Both the position numbers and the translations under genes were made by a program. A stretch of 64,000 nucleotides of DNA from JBMZCV01 sp049613665 (GTDB taxonomy: Bacteria; Bacteroidota; Bacteroidia; Chitinophagales; UBA2359): NCBI GenBank assembly GCA_049613665.1, contig JBMZCV010000003.1, positions 19,830 to 83,829 of the forward strand, read 5' to 3'. The notes beneath the pieces are model-generated. The model saw only the letters and a program-made list of their open reading frames with translations. It did no database searches and was not told where the DNA came from. This document shows positions 53,418 to 63,500 of the stretch, one piece after another. Positions within the stretch are counted from its first letter, which is position 1. Each line of letters begins with the position of its first letter.

Positions 53418-53633
53418 TCAGTTATACAGCATTATATTTTTTCGTAAGCTTTTTTTATTTTTTAAAAACATCTCAATTTCATTTTTTTGCCCTAAAAATG
53501 TCAGGCCAAAAATAGCAAAATTATCCCTTTTCACATAATAATATAGTGTATAAGGTTTGTAAATTCTAGTTTCTTTCTTACTTTTGCCTCGCTTTAAGGG
53601 TTTTAGAATACTTGCTAAAGTAGCATCAAGCAT
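53418..53633 (-). CDS. Possible ParE/RelE-like fragment
   Basis: A 71-codon open frame. K-P-Y-T-L-Y-Y-Y-V-K-R-D-N-F-A-I-F-G-L-T-F-L-G-Q-K resembles the last beta strands of RelE/ParE toxins (R/K-P-Y-x-I-x-Y-x-V...I-x-I-x-G-V-x-x-x-x-Q). The N-terminal helices of a full toxin are missing and no antitoxin gene is adjacent. It could be a remnant or a random frame. Confidence 0.3.
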   Translation of the reverse strand: MLDATLASILKPLKRGKSKKETRIYKPYTLYYYVKRDNFAIFGLTFLGQKNEIEMFLKNKKSLRKNIMLYN

Positions 53634-53701
53634 TTTCTATAAGGCAAAAACAAAATAATATAAAAAATAGTAAGTAGCTATAATTTGTTTTTGTTCAACT
53701 A

Positions 53702-53775
53702 AGTGCCAAGCACTATTTATTATGCACTCTGATTTGTACTAATGTATTGAAAAATCAAGGTGTTAGCCTGCACAA
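53702..53775 (-). repeat. Two-hairpin element, family H, copy b
   Basis: Read leftwards: CTAAC...ATTAG and TAGTGCTTGGCACT. Its hairpin end is 69 nt from the start of the 71-codon frame at 53633; the other end is 70 nt from the M23 peptidase start at 53845. Confidence 0.6.
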
Positions 53776-53844
53776 GATGTACCATTAATTTTGATTAGGT
53801 ACTTACTTAACTTTTGCAAGTGCGAAATTACACATTCTAATCTT

Positions 53845-54816
53845 ATGAAAAAAATAAAATATCGTTATAATACCAGTAGCCTGCGATATGAAAAAATTGA
53901 AGAGACTTGGTTTTCGGTTTTTCTTCGCATTTTTGGCTTCTTATGTGCAGCAGTTGTATTTTCTTTTATCATTGTTGCCATAGCTTTCAAATATCTCGAT
54001 TCGCCTAAAGAAAAGCAACTCAAACGACAACTCGCACAAACAGAATTGAAGTTTGAGCAACTCAATACAAAGTTAGGATTTTATGAAAATGTTTTGGCAG
54101 GTTTGCAAACGAGAGATGAGGATATTTATCGCACTGTTTTTGAGGCAGAACCTATTCCAAATAGCATTCGAGAAGCTGGCTTCGGTGGTGGCAATCGCTT
54201 CAAACATTTAGAAAATTATTCTAATGGCGAACTACTTGTAGAAACTTCTGAACGTATCGAAAAAATTGGAAAGCAACTATATATTCAGTCTAAATCGTAT
54301 GACGACATCGTGCAAATGATTCAAGATAAAGAAGATATGTTGGCTTCTATTCCAGCTATTCAACCTGTCGCAAACAAAAACTTAAAACGCATGGCTTCTG
54401 GCTATGGTTTGCGGATTCACCCTATTTACAAAACTCGGAAAATGCACTGGGGCTGCGATTTTTCGGCACCGCAAGGCACTGATATTTATGCGACTGGCAA
54501 AGGTAAGGTAATTAAAGTGAAAAAAGCGAAACGTGGCTACGGAAATCACATTGTTATCGACCATGGATATAGCTATCAAACTTTGTATGCTCACTTGAAA
54601 GATGTCAAAGTACGAAAAGGCCAATGGGTAAATCGTGGCGATATTATTGCGACTGTCGGAAATACTGGAACTTCTACCGCACCACACTTGCACTATGAAG
54701 TAAAGAAAAATGGCAAGAAAATTAATCCTATCAACTTTTTCTACAACGACCTTAGCCCAGAGGAATACGAGGAAATTATCAATATCTCGGATAGACATAA
54801 TCAATCTTTCGACTAA
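53845..54816 (+). CDS. M23-family peptidoglycan endopeptidase
   Basis: A 323-aa membrane-anchored protein. One transmembrane helix covers about 28-50, a coiled coil follows (about 58-90), and the C-terminal domain (about 190-310) is an M23/LytM endopeptidase. Zinc ligands are expected in G-L-R-I-H-P, M-H-W-G-C-D-F (H-x3-D) and H-L-H-Y-E-V. It cuts peptidoglycan cross-links in the periplasm. An 18-residue extension is possible, but the ATG at 53845 (MKKIKYRYN) fits better. It is divergent from alaS, with a family-H element between. Confidence 0.9.
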   Translation: MKKIKYRYNTSSLRYEKIEETWFSVFLRIFGFLCAAVVFSFIIVAIAFKYLDSPKEKQLKRQLAQTELKFEQLNTKLGFYENVLAGLQTRDEDIYRTVFEAEPIPNSIREAGFGGGNRFKHLENYSNGELLVETSERIEKIGKQLYIQSKSYDDIVQMIQDKEDMLASIPAIQPVANKNLKRMASGYGLRIHPIYKTRKMHWGCDFSAPQGTDIYATGKGKVIKVKKAKRGYGNHIVIDHGYSYQTLYAHLKDVKVRKGQWVNRGDIIATVGNTGTSTAPHLHYEVKKNGKKINPINFFYNDLSPEEYEEIINISDRHNQSFD

Positions 54817-54844
54817 GAACAGCATAAATATCTAAACTAAAAAA

Positions 54845-54873
54845 AGCGAATAACAGTTCAATTGTTATTCGCT
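54845..54873 (+). terminator. Hairpin terminator
   Basis: AGCGAATAACA pairs with TGTTATTCGCT, with A5 before and T4 after, 28 bp beyond the M23 gene stop codon. Confidence 0.85.
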
Positions 54874-54934
54874 TTTGTTGTAATTGCTACTTAATAATAG
54901 CTTAATAATTACAAATTCATAATTATTAACTCTC

Positions 54935-55798
54935 CTACTTACATTTTCCTTTTTGCCATCTCGTAACACCAGCTTTTTCGGCCATACAAACATTGCCATA
55001 AGTTTTGCCATCACAGCCACATACTGGTTTATATTCTTTCGTACAAGGTTTATTTGGCAGAATCTTGCTTTTGTCTATACATTTTGAAGGTACAACTTTT
55101 GGGCATTTTCCTTTTTCCCAACTCGTTACGCCAGCTTTTTCGGCCATGCAAGGATTTCCATAAGTTTTGCCATCGCAGCCGCAAATCAACATTCCTTTCT
55201 TATTACACGGTTTTTTTGGGTCAATTTTGCTTTCGTCTATGCAATCTTTCGCTGGTTTTGTAGGTTTCACTGGTGCTATTTCAGCTTTTTTGCATTCGCC
55301 TTTTTCCCATTTCGTTACGCCTGCTTTTTCGGCCATGCAAGCATTTCCGTAAGTTTTGCCATTGCAACCACATACAGGTTTCAATTCTTTGGTGCAAATT
55401 TTCTTGAAATTTATTTTGCTTTCGTCTATGCAATTATCCGTTTCGTTGCTTGTTTTTCCATCTTTTTTGCCTCCACATTCGCCTTCTTTCCACGACATCA
55501 AACCGTGCTTATTGGCTTCACATTCATTGCCATAAGTTTTGCCATCGCAGCCACAAACTGGCTTATAAACTTGCATACACATCAAATCTAAGTTGATTTT
55601 TCCTTTGTCAATGCAAAGTTTTTCGCTGGCTGGCAATTCTTCTTTTTTATCTTTTGATGTTTCTTTTGCAGCACTATTAACTGTTTTTACAGTTGCTTTT
55701 GTTGCGGTTTTTCCGACATTATCTGTGCTGCCACATTTTGAACTCAATAAGACAAATGATAGGCAACATAAGGCCAATAATAAGTAAGTGTTTTTCAT
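54935..55798 (-). CDS. Exported protein with four Kazal-type inhibitor domains
   Basis: A 287-aa exported protein. A hydrophobic signal covers about 4-20, followed by S-S-K-C, so it may be a lipoprotein at Cys22. After an acidic/charged linker come four Kazal domains at about 62-108, 123-169, 186-232 and 240-286. Each keeps six cysteines and the P-V/I-C-G-C-D/N-G-K-T-Y-G-N core. Kazal domains are serine protease inhibitors; the reactive-site residue just before the V/I-C-G-C differs between domains. The substitutions between domains and the repeated E-A/M-A-E-K-A-G-V segments show past internal duplication. It might protect the cell or inhibit host or predator proteases. Confidence 0.9.
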   Translation of the reverse strand: MKNTYLLLALCCLSFVLLSSKCGSTDNVGKTATKATVKTVNSAAKETSKDKKEELPASEKLCIDKGKINLDLMCMQVYKPVCGCDGKTYGNECEANKHGLMSWKEGECGGKKDGKTSNETDNCIDESKINFKKICTKELKPVCGCNGKTYGNACMAEKAGVTKWEKGECKKAEIAPVKPTKPAKDCIDESKIDPKKPCNKKGMLICGCDGKTYGNPCMAEKAGVTSWEKGKCPKVVPSKCIDKSKILPNKPCTKEYKPVCGCDGKTYGNVCMAEKAGVTRWQKGKCK

Positions 55799-55927
55799 GT
55801 TTTTTGTATTTTCTATTTTTTTTGAAATAAAAAAAGTATGCTATAAATCCTTGATTATCAGATTATTAGCATACCTATCTTGTATTTTTAGTTGAACTTT
55901 AATTTAGCATTTTAAACTAAATAATCT

Positions 55928-56192
55928 GGTTCTTTGACAATTTGGGTGGTGCGAACATAACATAAGAGAGGAATTACATTCTTCATGTAGTCCCTTTTGG
56001 CTAGGTTGTTCATTTTTTTACTTGATAAAAAAAACGAACCAAAAAAAATCAAGACTGTTTAAAAATCTTAACGCCTTTTGGCACAAAAAAAACTAATTTT
56101 TAAAAGGTCAATCTTTTTGATTTTCTGACGATAAAAAGAAACATTAACTACTTTTTTGTTATAAGAATGAACACCCAAATTGTCAGAGAACC
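55928..56192. mobile_element. ISL3-like miniature element, copy 1
   Basis: A 265-bp element with near-perfect inverted ends, GGTTCTTTGACAATTTGGGT and GGTTCTCTGACAATTTGGGT, flanked by exact 8-bp direct repeats AATAATCT (55920-55927 and 56193-56200). GG(T/C)TCTTTG ends and 8-bp target duplications are characteristic of ISL3-family insertion sequences. It contains no transposase gene, so it is a non-autonomous derivative. Compared with the copy at the right edge, it lacks about 120 bp between two similar segments (CTTAACGCC...CACAAAAAAACT). Confidence 0.9.
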
Positions 56193-56228
56193 AATAATCT
56201 AATGTAAGTTTTCAAACTTTCCAAATAT

Positions 56229-56311
56229 GAGAAATGACATATTTCTAAAAATACGATAGTCCATAACTTTTTAGATTTGATGATGTTAGCTAAGAAAATA
56301 TGTCATTTCTT
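56229..56311. repeat. Inverted-end repeat, family C, copy 2
   Basis: Nearly the same as 21540-21623: GAGAAATGACATATTTC, then TCTAAAAATACGATAGT, ending AAATATGTCATTTC. The right end overlaps the stop codon of the agmatinase-family gene on the minus strand (GAA ATG AC: the TGA stop comes from GAAATGA). Confidence 0.7.
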
Positions 56312-57382
56312 AAAACTTGATAAAGCGGCTAATTTATATAGCACTCTCGCACCTACATTTGCGTCCCAATCTGTATTTTTGGAAAAGCCAGTTTCGCATA
56401 AGTCAAAGCCTATAATTTCTCGGCCAGATTTCACTACTTGCTTTATCAAATAAGTGGCTTCGTGAAAACTCAAACCACCTGAAACGGGTGTTCCTGTGTT
56501 TGGGCAGAGTTTTGGGTCTAAGCCATCAATGTCGAAACTAATATATAATTTTTGAGGCAATTGCTCAACGATTTTTTCGCACAAGGAATGCCATGTTTCT
56601 ATTTGTTTTATCTGAACTTGCTCTTTTATCTCATCATCAAAAAATGCTTTAATGCGATTTTCTGACTGCTTAATCACTTCTATTTCGGCATGGCAAATAT
56701 CCCTAATTCCAACCGAAACTATTTTGGATAACTGTTCAATTTTCAAAGCATTGTGCATGATTGAGGCATGAGATAACTTAAATCCTTCAAAGGCTTCGTG
56801 CAAGTCGGCATGAGCATCTATTTGAAGCATACCAAAACTTTCGTGTTTTTCTGCCAAAGCTTCGAGCAAACCTAAAGGAACGCTATGTTCACCACCTAAA
56901 ACGATGGCTAGTTTGTTGTCATTTAAAATTTTCTGAGCATTTTGCTTTACAAATTCTTTTAACTCAAAATTAACTTTATTTATTGCTTCTAAAATGGCTT
57001 TCATTTTTGCATTGTCTTCTACATTTCCGCCATTTTCTAAAAAATCAATATATCGTTTTGCTTGCTGCCGCAAAGTTTCATTTTTTTGCTGCCAATATTC
57101 TGAAATAGGCAACATATAAATGCCTTTTTTCCAAAAGTCTGGCACATCAAAATCGTATAAATCTAACTGTGATGAAGCATCTAAAATGGCTTGCGGTGCT
57201 TTCGCTGTGCCTGCCTGATAGGAAACTGTCACTTCCCACGGAACAGGAATAACGATAATATCGGATTCTTCGTAAGTAAAAGGCAAGCCGTACAAATTGC
57301 CATTGAGCAAACCAACACTATTTGGATTAAACGTTGCTATTTTCTCTAATTTCGATGGATTGATTTTATCTTTACTTTGCAA
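56303..57382 (-). CDS. Agmatinase/arginase-family ureohydrolase
   Basis: A 359-aa binuclear manganese enzyme that removes urea from agmatine, arginine or a similar guanidino compound. The metal ligands are in GGEHS (His), DAHADLHEAFEG (Asp, His, Asp) and SFDIDGLDP (Asp, Asp), with HASIMH at the substrate side as in agmatinases. GTPVSGGLSFHEA is also a family mark. Formimidoylglutamase is another possibility. Its polyamine or arginine neighbours are absent. The stop codon lies in a family-C repeat, which suggests the repeat landed at the gene end. It is followed on the same strand by a methyltransferase only in the sense of proximity: that gene lies upstream. Confidence 0.87.
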   Translation of the reverse strand: MQSKDKINPSKLEKIATFNPNSVGLLNGNLYGLPFTYEESDIIVIPVPWEVTVSYQAGTAKAPQAILDASSQLDLYDFDVPDFWKKGIYMLPISEYWQQKNETLRQQAKRYIDFLENGGNVEDNAKMKAILEAINKVNFELKEFVKQNAQKILNDNKLAIVLGGEHSVPLGLLEALAEKHESFGMLQIDAHADLHEAFEGFKLSHASIMHNALKIEQLSKIVSVGIRDICHAEIEVIKQSENRIKAFFDDEIKEQVQIKQIETWHSLCEKIVEQLPQKLYISFDIDGLDPKLCPNTGTPVSGGLSFHEATYLIKQVVKSGREIIGFDLCETGFSKNTDWDANVGARVLYKLAALSSFKK

Positions 57383-57412
57383 AACAAATTATTTTGACAC
57401 TATTTAAACCTA

Positions 57413-58069
57413 TTATTTTTTCGTTCCGCAAAGTACATAATAATTGAAAAAAAATGCTTTTTTTATCAAAATACTTTTCTCAATTTTTACGCCTTTCTGC
57501 TCTAAAAGCTCCTTATATTCAGCTAAATCATATTGGTGAGGATGCAAAATATCGGCTTGAAATAGGCGAAATAAATGTTTAAAAAATGAATGATTGTGTG
57601 CATCAATGCTGACGATAATATCGGCATTTTTTCGTGCTGTTGTTATCAAATTGTCAAAGCTCAAATTGATGTCTGAAACGTGATTAATAGCATTTAAGCA
57701 AAAAATAGCATCAAATTTTTCATTCGCTTTGTATTCCTCCAAGCCTATATTTTGAAACGAAACATTTGGATATTTTTCGGTGGAAAAATGCGAAAGTTCT
57801 GTTTCATACTGCTCTAAAAGTGGGTCAATGGCAGTAACTTGTGCGTTTTCAAAAACAGTAAAAATGCCTGCTGGCCCACAACCAGCATCTAATAGATTAA
57901 TGTTTTTTTTATACAAAATTTCTTGAAAATCAATCTTTTCTAATAATTCTCGCCAATATTTTTTTTTCCACGCCAGATAATCGGTCGGTGTTTTTTTACG
58001 CAAATAGTTTTTCCACCATTGCAGTTCTACTTTTTGGGCTATTCGCCAACGCAAACTATGTTCTGCCAT
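57413..58069 (-). CDS. Class I SAM-dependent methyltransferase
   Basis: A 218-aa methyltransferase. Motif I is N-L-L-D-A-G-C-G-P-A-G-I-F near residues 60-72, followed by V-T-A-I-D-P (acidic end of strand 2), F-D-A-I-F-C-L-N-A-I-N-H-V and a long C-terminal segment with H-P-H-Q-Y-D. The N-terminal R-W-R-I-A-Q-K-V-E-L-Q-W-W-K resembles methyltransferases that modify small molecules or quinone-like compounds; I cannot assign the substrate. A 29-residue extension would overlap porQ, so I use the ATG at 58069, 22 nt after the porQ stop, which suggests one transcript. Confidence 0.82.
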   Translation of the reverse strand: MAEHSLRWRIAQKVELQWWKNYLRKKTPTDYLAWKKKYWRELLEKIDFQEILYKKNINLLDAGCGPAGIFTVFENAQVTAIDPLLEQYETELSHFSTEKYPNVSFQNIGLEEYKANEKFDAIFCLNAINHVSDINLSFDNLITTARKNADIIVSIDAHNHSFFKHLFRLFQADILHPHQYDLAEYKELLEQKGVKIEKSILIKKAFFFNYYVLCGTKK

Positions 58070-58091
58070 TTTCAAATTATTTTTCGTTTTT

Positions 58092-59105
58092 CTACAATTT
58101 AAAAGCAAAGCTAAAATGATGTGTGCCGCCTGCTGCATGATAAATTGCACTACCATAATTGAGTTGAAAACGCTTGATTTGCAAGCCTAAACCAAAAGAA
58201 AAACCGCCTAAAGTTCGTCGCATAGATAGGCTCAACTCTTGCCTCCTCAAATGATTGTAGCCAACACGAGCCGTGAGTGCTTTGCCCAAATAAAATTCGC
58301 CATTAAAATTGAGATGTCGGAACAATTTGTCGCTAAAATAGCGTTTTTCTTTCGTTTGTTGGTCTTCAAAAATAGAAACGGCTTGTGCATTAATATCATT
58401 GTATCGAATATCCCAACGATGCAAATGATGTGCAATAACAGAAAGGCGAAATGGCAAATGCTCCAATCTTTTCGATACGCCAAACTGAATATCAAAAGGC
58501 AAATCTTCTTTCAAATCGGCATAAGTGGTAAGTTGTGTGCCTATATTTTTGATGACGAAACCAAATGTTAAGTTTTTTTCTTCATCAAAATAACTTGCTC
58601 CCAAATCGGCAGCAATCCCAAAAGAGCTATAACTTTCGAGCTTTGAAGCTATCATTTTTAGGTTTGCTCCATACGAAAATCGTTTATATTTTCTCGCTCC
58701 ACCAAAATTTATAGCTACTTCATTGCCCGAAAATGTGCCTAAATTTTGCCCAAGTTCATTGGTGTGGCGAAACTGTCCATAGCTCACATATTGAGCAGCT
58801 ACGCCAAAGGTTGCGACGCTATCGACATGACGGCTATACGCAATGTGTCCGTGATTAATTCCTGCAAGATATGCGACTGTGCCAAAGTTCAAATAATTGT
58901 GCATTGTTTCATTGTAGAGTGCAGGATTTTCCAAAGCTAAACTAGCATCATTGTCCTGTATAGCAACCTGGCTTCCTCCTAAAGCAGTTACTCGTGCAGA
59001 TGTTGATAAATTCAAAAATTCGTAGGTATTTTCTCCTCCTATTTGTGCATAAATATGGCAAGTATTAAACAAAAACAGAATTATTATAAACAATTGTTTT
59101 TTCAT
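58092..59105 (-). CDS. porQ: Type IX secretion system protein PorQ
   Basis: A 337-aa outer-membrane protein of the PorQ/PorV-like family. Residues 1-20 form the signal peptide, followed by GGENTYEFLNLSTSARVTALGG and N-D-A-S-L-A-L-E-N-P-A-L, which are the hallmark first strands. The rest is a beta barrel of the FadL/OmpP1 fold, ending in F-S-F-A-F-K-L. PorQ is one of the proteins of the T9SS attachment/sorting complex, needed for correct handling of sorting-domain cargo such as the C25 protease and CotH-type proteins in this window. It is followed by a methyltransferase gene. A large gap precedes it. Confidence 0.93.
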   Translation of the reverse strand: MKKQLFIIILFLFNTCHIYAQIGGENTYEFLNLSTSARVTALGGSQVAIQDNDASLALENPALYNETMHNYLNFGTVAYLAGINHGHIAYSRHVDSVATFGVAAQYVSYGQFRHTNELGQNLGTFSGNEVAINFGGARKYKRFSYGANLKMIASKLESYSSFGIAADLGASYFDEEKNLTFGFVIKNIGTQLTTYADLKEDLPFDIQFGVSKRLEHLPFRLSVIAHHLHRWDIRYNDINAQAVSIFEDQQTKEKRYFSDKLFRHLNFNGEFYLGKALTARVGYNHLRRQELSLSMRRTLGGFSFGLGLQIKRFQLNYGSAIYHAAGGTHHFSFAFKL

Positions 59106-60503
59106 TTTTTTGATTTTATTAGCAAAAAGATAATAGTACTATCTACTTTAATAGATAGTAAATAAAAACTAATAGTTGCAAATTAGTTTATTTTTTTTTC
59201 ACTTAAAAGCTTTTTTTCACATTAAAAATTAAAAATACATTTTTAAATATTTTTAACACAAAATCAACAGACAAACTTTTTTTTTAATCTAAACCTTTGA
59301 TTTGCAAGCACTTTTGAAAATACTAAAATCACATAATTTAAAATCAAAATACATAACAAATTGATTTTAATTTTGTGTTTATTTTTAGCCTTGCTTTTTT
59401 GAAAAAAATTTTAGAGTTAAAACATCAAATAACGTCTATTCTTGTTTTTTTTCATTTGTAAAGTAGCAAAAAAAATCCTATCATTGTAATTAGTGTTTGT
59501 ATTTTTTTACTCAAGAAATATTATCAAAAATGTAAAAATCTCTCAATTTTGTTGCTATTTTTTAATTAAAAGTGTACAAACTAAGCGTCAAATCATAAAT
59601 TAATCGCATTTTTCATTTCTAGCTAACAAAAGTTTTTTTTATGTTTTAGACCTTTATTAAGATGCTATTTATATATTCTGTTTTAAAAAAAAGATGTTTA
59701 AACTTTGTTTTTTTAACACAAAATAAATTTAAACAATATATAAAAGCAGGTAACATTGATTAGTTGAACATAATTGAGCGTCAAATACTGTTTAAAGCTT
59801 ATTTTATTGCTGAAATATTAGATTTGATATAATCAAAAAAAATTTGTCTAGGTACTTATTTCAATATTTTTTAAGTTTATGGCTTTATGCTACAAAAACT
59901 AAAAACTACCTATCATTCATTCATTTTTAATCATTCAAAATAGTTAAAAACATTAAACAGACATGATTTTTCAACTCGTACTGTTATATATAAGCTCAAA
60001 TATAACAATTATTTTTTTCTATTCCTTATTATCGGTTTAAAGTAAGTCTATTAGAATTTTTGTAAAAATGTTACTTATTCAAACATGATTGGTTTTAAAA
60101 ATCTGCCATGTCTCAGCTCATTCAAAGTTTTTTTTCGATAACAAGGAAGTAATGAGATATTTTTCTAGCCCAAAAAGAGACTAATATAAAAAGTGATAAC
60201 CTGTCGTCTTTTTAGAGATATATCTAAAATTAAACCGAAAGAAAAAGTCATGTCTTTCTTTTAGAGGCTGTTTAAATTTTATCCTTTGGCTTAAAAAATA
60301 ACTTCCTTATTTGCGTTTGACATTTTCTGACCTACTTCGTTGAAAAGCCTCGCCGTAGCTATGGCTATGACTGTGTTTTTCGCCTTGTAACTCAAAAAAT
60401 CTCTGCCTCAAATCGTGAACTTATTTTTTTGCTGTTACTTAGGTTTAGAATTTCCTAAAAAAATGAACTACTTAAATTACAAAGTTATATAAATCAGTAT
60501 TGT
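59106..60503. other. 1.4-kb intergenic region; compositional outlier at its right side
   Basis: I see no convincing gene here. Most of it is AT-rich with long T runs. Between about 60310 and 60425 the base composition changes, with a higher GC share and few homopolymer runs (it contains CCGTAGCTATGGC). Next to it, GAGGCTGTTTAAATTTTATC at about 60266 looks like the end of an insertion-sequence remnant: it loosely resembles GACTGTTTAAAAATCTTAAC inside the ISL3-like miniature elements. The susC promoter must also be here. Confidence 0.4.
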
Positions 60504-63500
60504 ATGAAATTAAATTTTACTCAATTATTCTTAGCAATGCTAATGCTGCTCTTATACTCGCTCAATGGTATGGCTCAAGATACCATTACTGCAAGTGGTA
60601 GCGTAGTTGATGACACAGATGGAGAGGCTTTAATCGGTGTGAGCATTTTGCTTGGCGGTACGCTTCAAGGAACGACATCGGATATTAATGGCAAGTTTTC
60701 GTTGGCTGACATACCTGTTGGTTCTGTTCTCAAGTTTTCGTATGTGGGCTATGAAAGCAAAGAAGTTATTTTTGAGGGTAGCGAATTTCAAGAGATTCGT
60801 TTGGCTCAAAACTTACAAGTTTTAAATCAGGTGTTGGTGGTAGGCTATGGAAAGCAAGAAAAAAAGGTTTCGACAGGAGCTATTTCGAGAGTGTCGGCCG
60901 AAAATATCGAAGGTTTCAAGGTATCTGATGTGCAATCGGCACTCGAAGGACAGGTAACAGGGCTTATCGTAAATGAGTCGTCTGGACAACCAGGAGCTTC
61001 AAAATCGCTGCTCATTAGAGGTATTAGCACAAATGGCGACAACTCACCGCTGTATATCGTTGATGGTTTGCAGGTCAATAGTATTGATAATATTAGTCCG
61101 AGCGACATCGAATCGGTAGATGTACTAAAAGATGCCGCTTCTAGTGCAATTTATGGTGCAAGAGCTGCCAATGGTGTTGTGATTGTGACCACAAAAAAAG
61201 GAAAAAAAGAATCTGGTGGAAATATTACTTACGAAGGTTTTTCGTCTGTATCGAGTCCGTGGAAACTACCACAAATGCTCAATGCAGATGAATATGTGAT
61301 GCTAACACGAGAGAAGTTTGCTAATAGCAACCAAACTAGCTCATTAGAAGCGTTGAGTTTTCCAGAAGTAGGTGCTAGCAATCCTGAAAATACCAATTGG
61401 ATGGATGAAATTTTTAATCCTGCCTCTACGACCAATCATCGTTTGTCGGCTACCACAAAAAATGCGTTTCTTTCTTTGGAATATTGGAATCAAAATGGCG
61501 TTGTGGGTGGCAAAAAATCTAATTATAAAAGATATTCCTTGCGTTTCAATTCTCAAAAAGAGATTAACTCATTTATTACCATTGGTGAAAATGTATTGGT
61601 AAATCGTACGGAAAATCAAAATATTGACATCAATAATGCTTTCGGAACGCTGATTTCTGATGCGTTTTCTTATGACCCACTCACAGCAATTTATAATGAT
61701 GATAAACAATATGGTTTTGAACAATCGGAATGGGTGCAAAAAGAGCATATCAATCCATTGAGTCGTTTATTTATCACCAACAACAATGGGCATACCGACC
61801 AAGTTTTAGGTAATCTTTATTTAGAAATAAAGCCCTTGAAAGGATTGACATTTAAATCTGACGTTGGTGTTGATATAACTTGGAAAAACTATCGTGACTT
61901 TACGCCAGATTACGAGTTTCATCCTTCTTTTATCAACGCAAACAATAGCATTGCACAAGGTTATGAATTTAAGCAAGCATTGCAGTTTGAAAATTATTTA
62001 AATTACAATACCTCTTTGAAAGAGGCACATAATTTAGACTTTGTATTAGGCACGGCTTATCGTACTACAAATGCAGAATTTTCAGATGCTTCTAGCTCCA
62101 ACATTCCTGTTGCCGTACAGTTTCAGTCAAATTGGCAATATGTAGCAGCAGGGCAAGATACAACAGATTTGGCCAACGGCTGGGCAGATGTTGATTATCA
62201 TTTGATTAGTTATTTTGGGCGTGCTAGATACGATTTCAAAAAGAAATATTTGTTTACCGCTACCGTTAGAAGAGATGGTTCTTCTAATTTTGGAGAGAAC
62301 AATCGTTGGGGAATTTTTCCTTCCTTTTCGGCAGGTTGGGTAGTGAGCAAAGAAAACTTTTTTAATGTAAAACCTATGAGCTTTTTGAAAGTAAAAGCAA
62401 GTTGGGGAAGAAATGGTAATGACAGAATCGACCCGTTGAGCTATGCTGCTACTATCGAAAATGTATTTACTTATGCTTTTGGACAAGACCAAGCTTTAGA
62501 AACAGGTGCGGCTCTAGCAACACCGCCCAATCCAAATGTGAAATGGGAAGAAAGCGAGCAAGTTGATATTGGTTTGGAAATGGAGTTTTTGGAAGGAAAA
62601 TGGAATTTAGAAGCCGATATTTATCAAAAAAACACGAAAGATTTGTTGATGGATCAAATTATACCTGGCTATATTGGTGCTACCAACAATCCGATTAGTA
62701 ATTTGGGAGAAATCAGAAATAGAGGCGTTGAATTATCGCTTGGCAATAGAGCTAAATTTCTGAATCTCGACATCAATACAACCTTGACTTATACGCACTT
62801 CAAAAATGAGGTTATTAATGTAGCTGGCGAAAGCGGCTATTTGCAAGGTTGGTCTTGGCCTGTTCGCAACACGCCTATCACTCGAATGACCGAAGGCTTT
62901 CCTGTTGGACATTTTGTAGGCTACGAAACAAGCGGCATTTTTCAATCGCAAGAAGACATCTATAGTCATATAAATTCGGCAGGCGATTTGTTGCAACCAG
63001 AAGCCGAACCTGGCGATATTCGTTTTGTAGATAGCAACAAAGATGGCCTTATCAATTCTGACGACATTACGGATATAGGCTCTCCTTGGCCAAAACATAT
63101 TTTGGGACTCTCTTTCAATTTGAGGTACAAAGGTTTTGACTTTAGTAGCATTTTTGCTTCGCAAATCGGACATCAAATTTTTAGAGCTTATGAGCGTTCC
63201 GACATCACTTTTACCAACTATCAAGATTTTTGGCTAGACCGCTGGACAGCCGACAATCCTAGCGAATTGTATCCTCGTTTGGTCTCTAATGATAGAAATA
63301 ATAACCAACGGCCATCAGATTTTTATGTAGAAGATGCTTCTTTCTTACGTTTAAAAAATTTGCAAATTGGCTATAACTTACCAGAAACTTTTTTGAGTAA
63401 AATAAAAGTCAATAGTCTGCGTATTTATTTCACTGCCAACAATTTGTTTACTATTACAAAATATAAAGGCTTTGACCCAGATATTGGCACAAACGATTGG

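Noticed and set aside
17340..53775. Family-H elements as short insertion sequences with target duplications
   Set aside because: I looked for flanking direct repeats around the copies and saw none, so I do not call them transposed elements.
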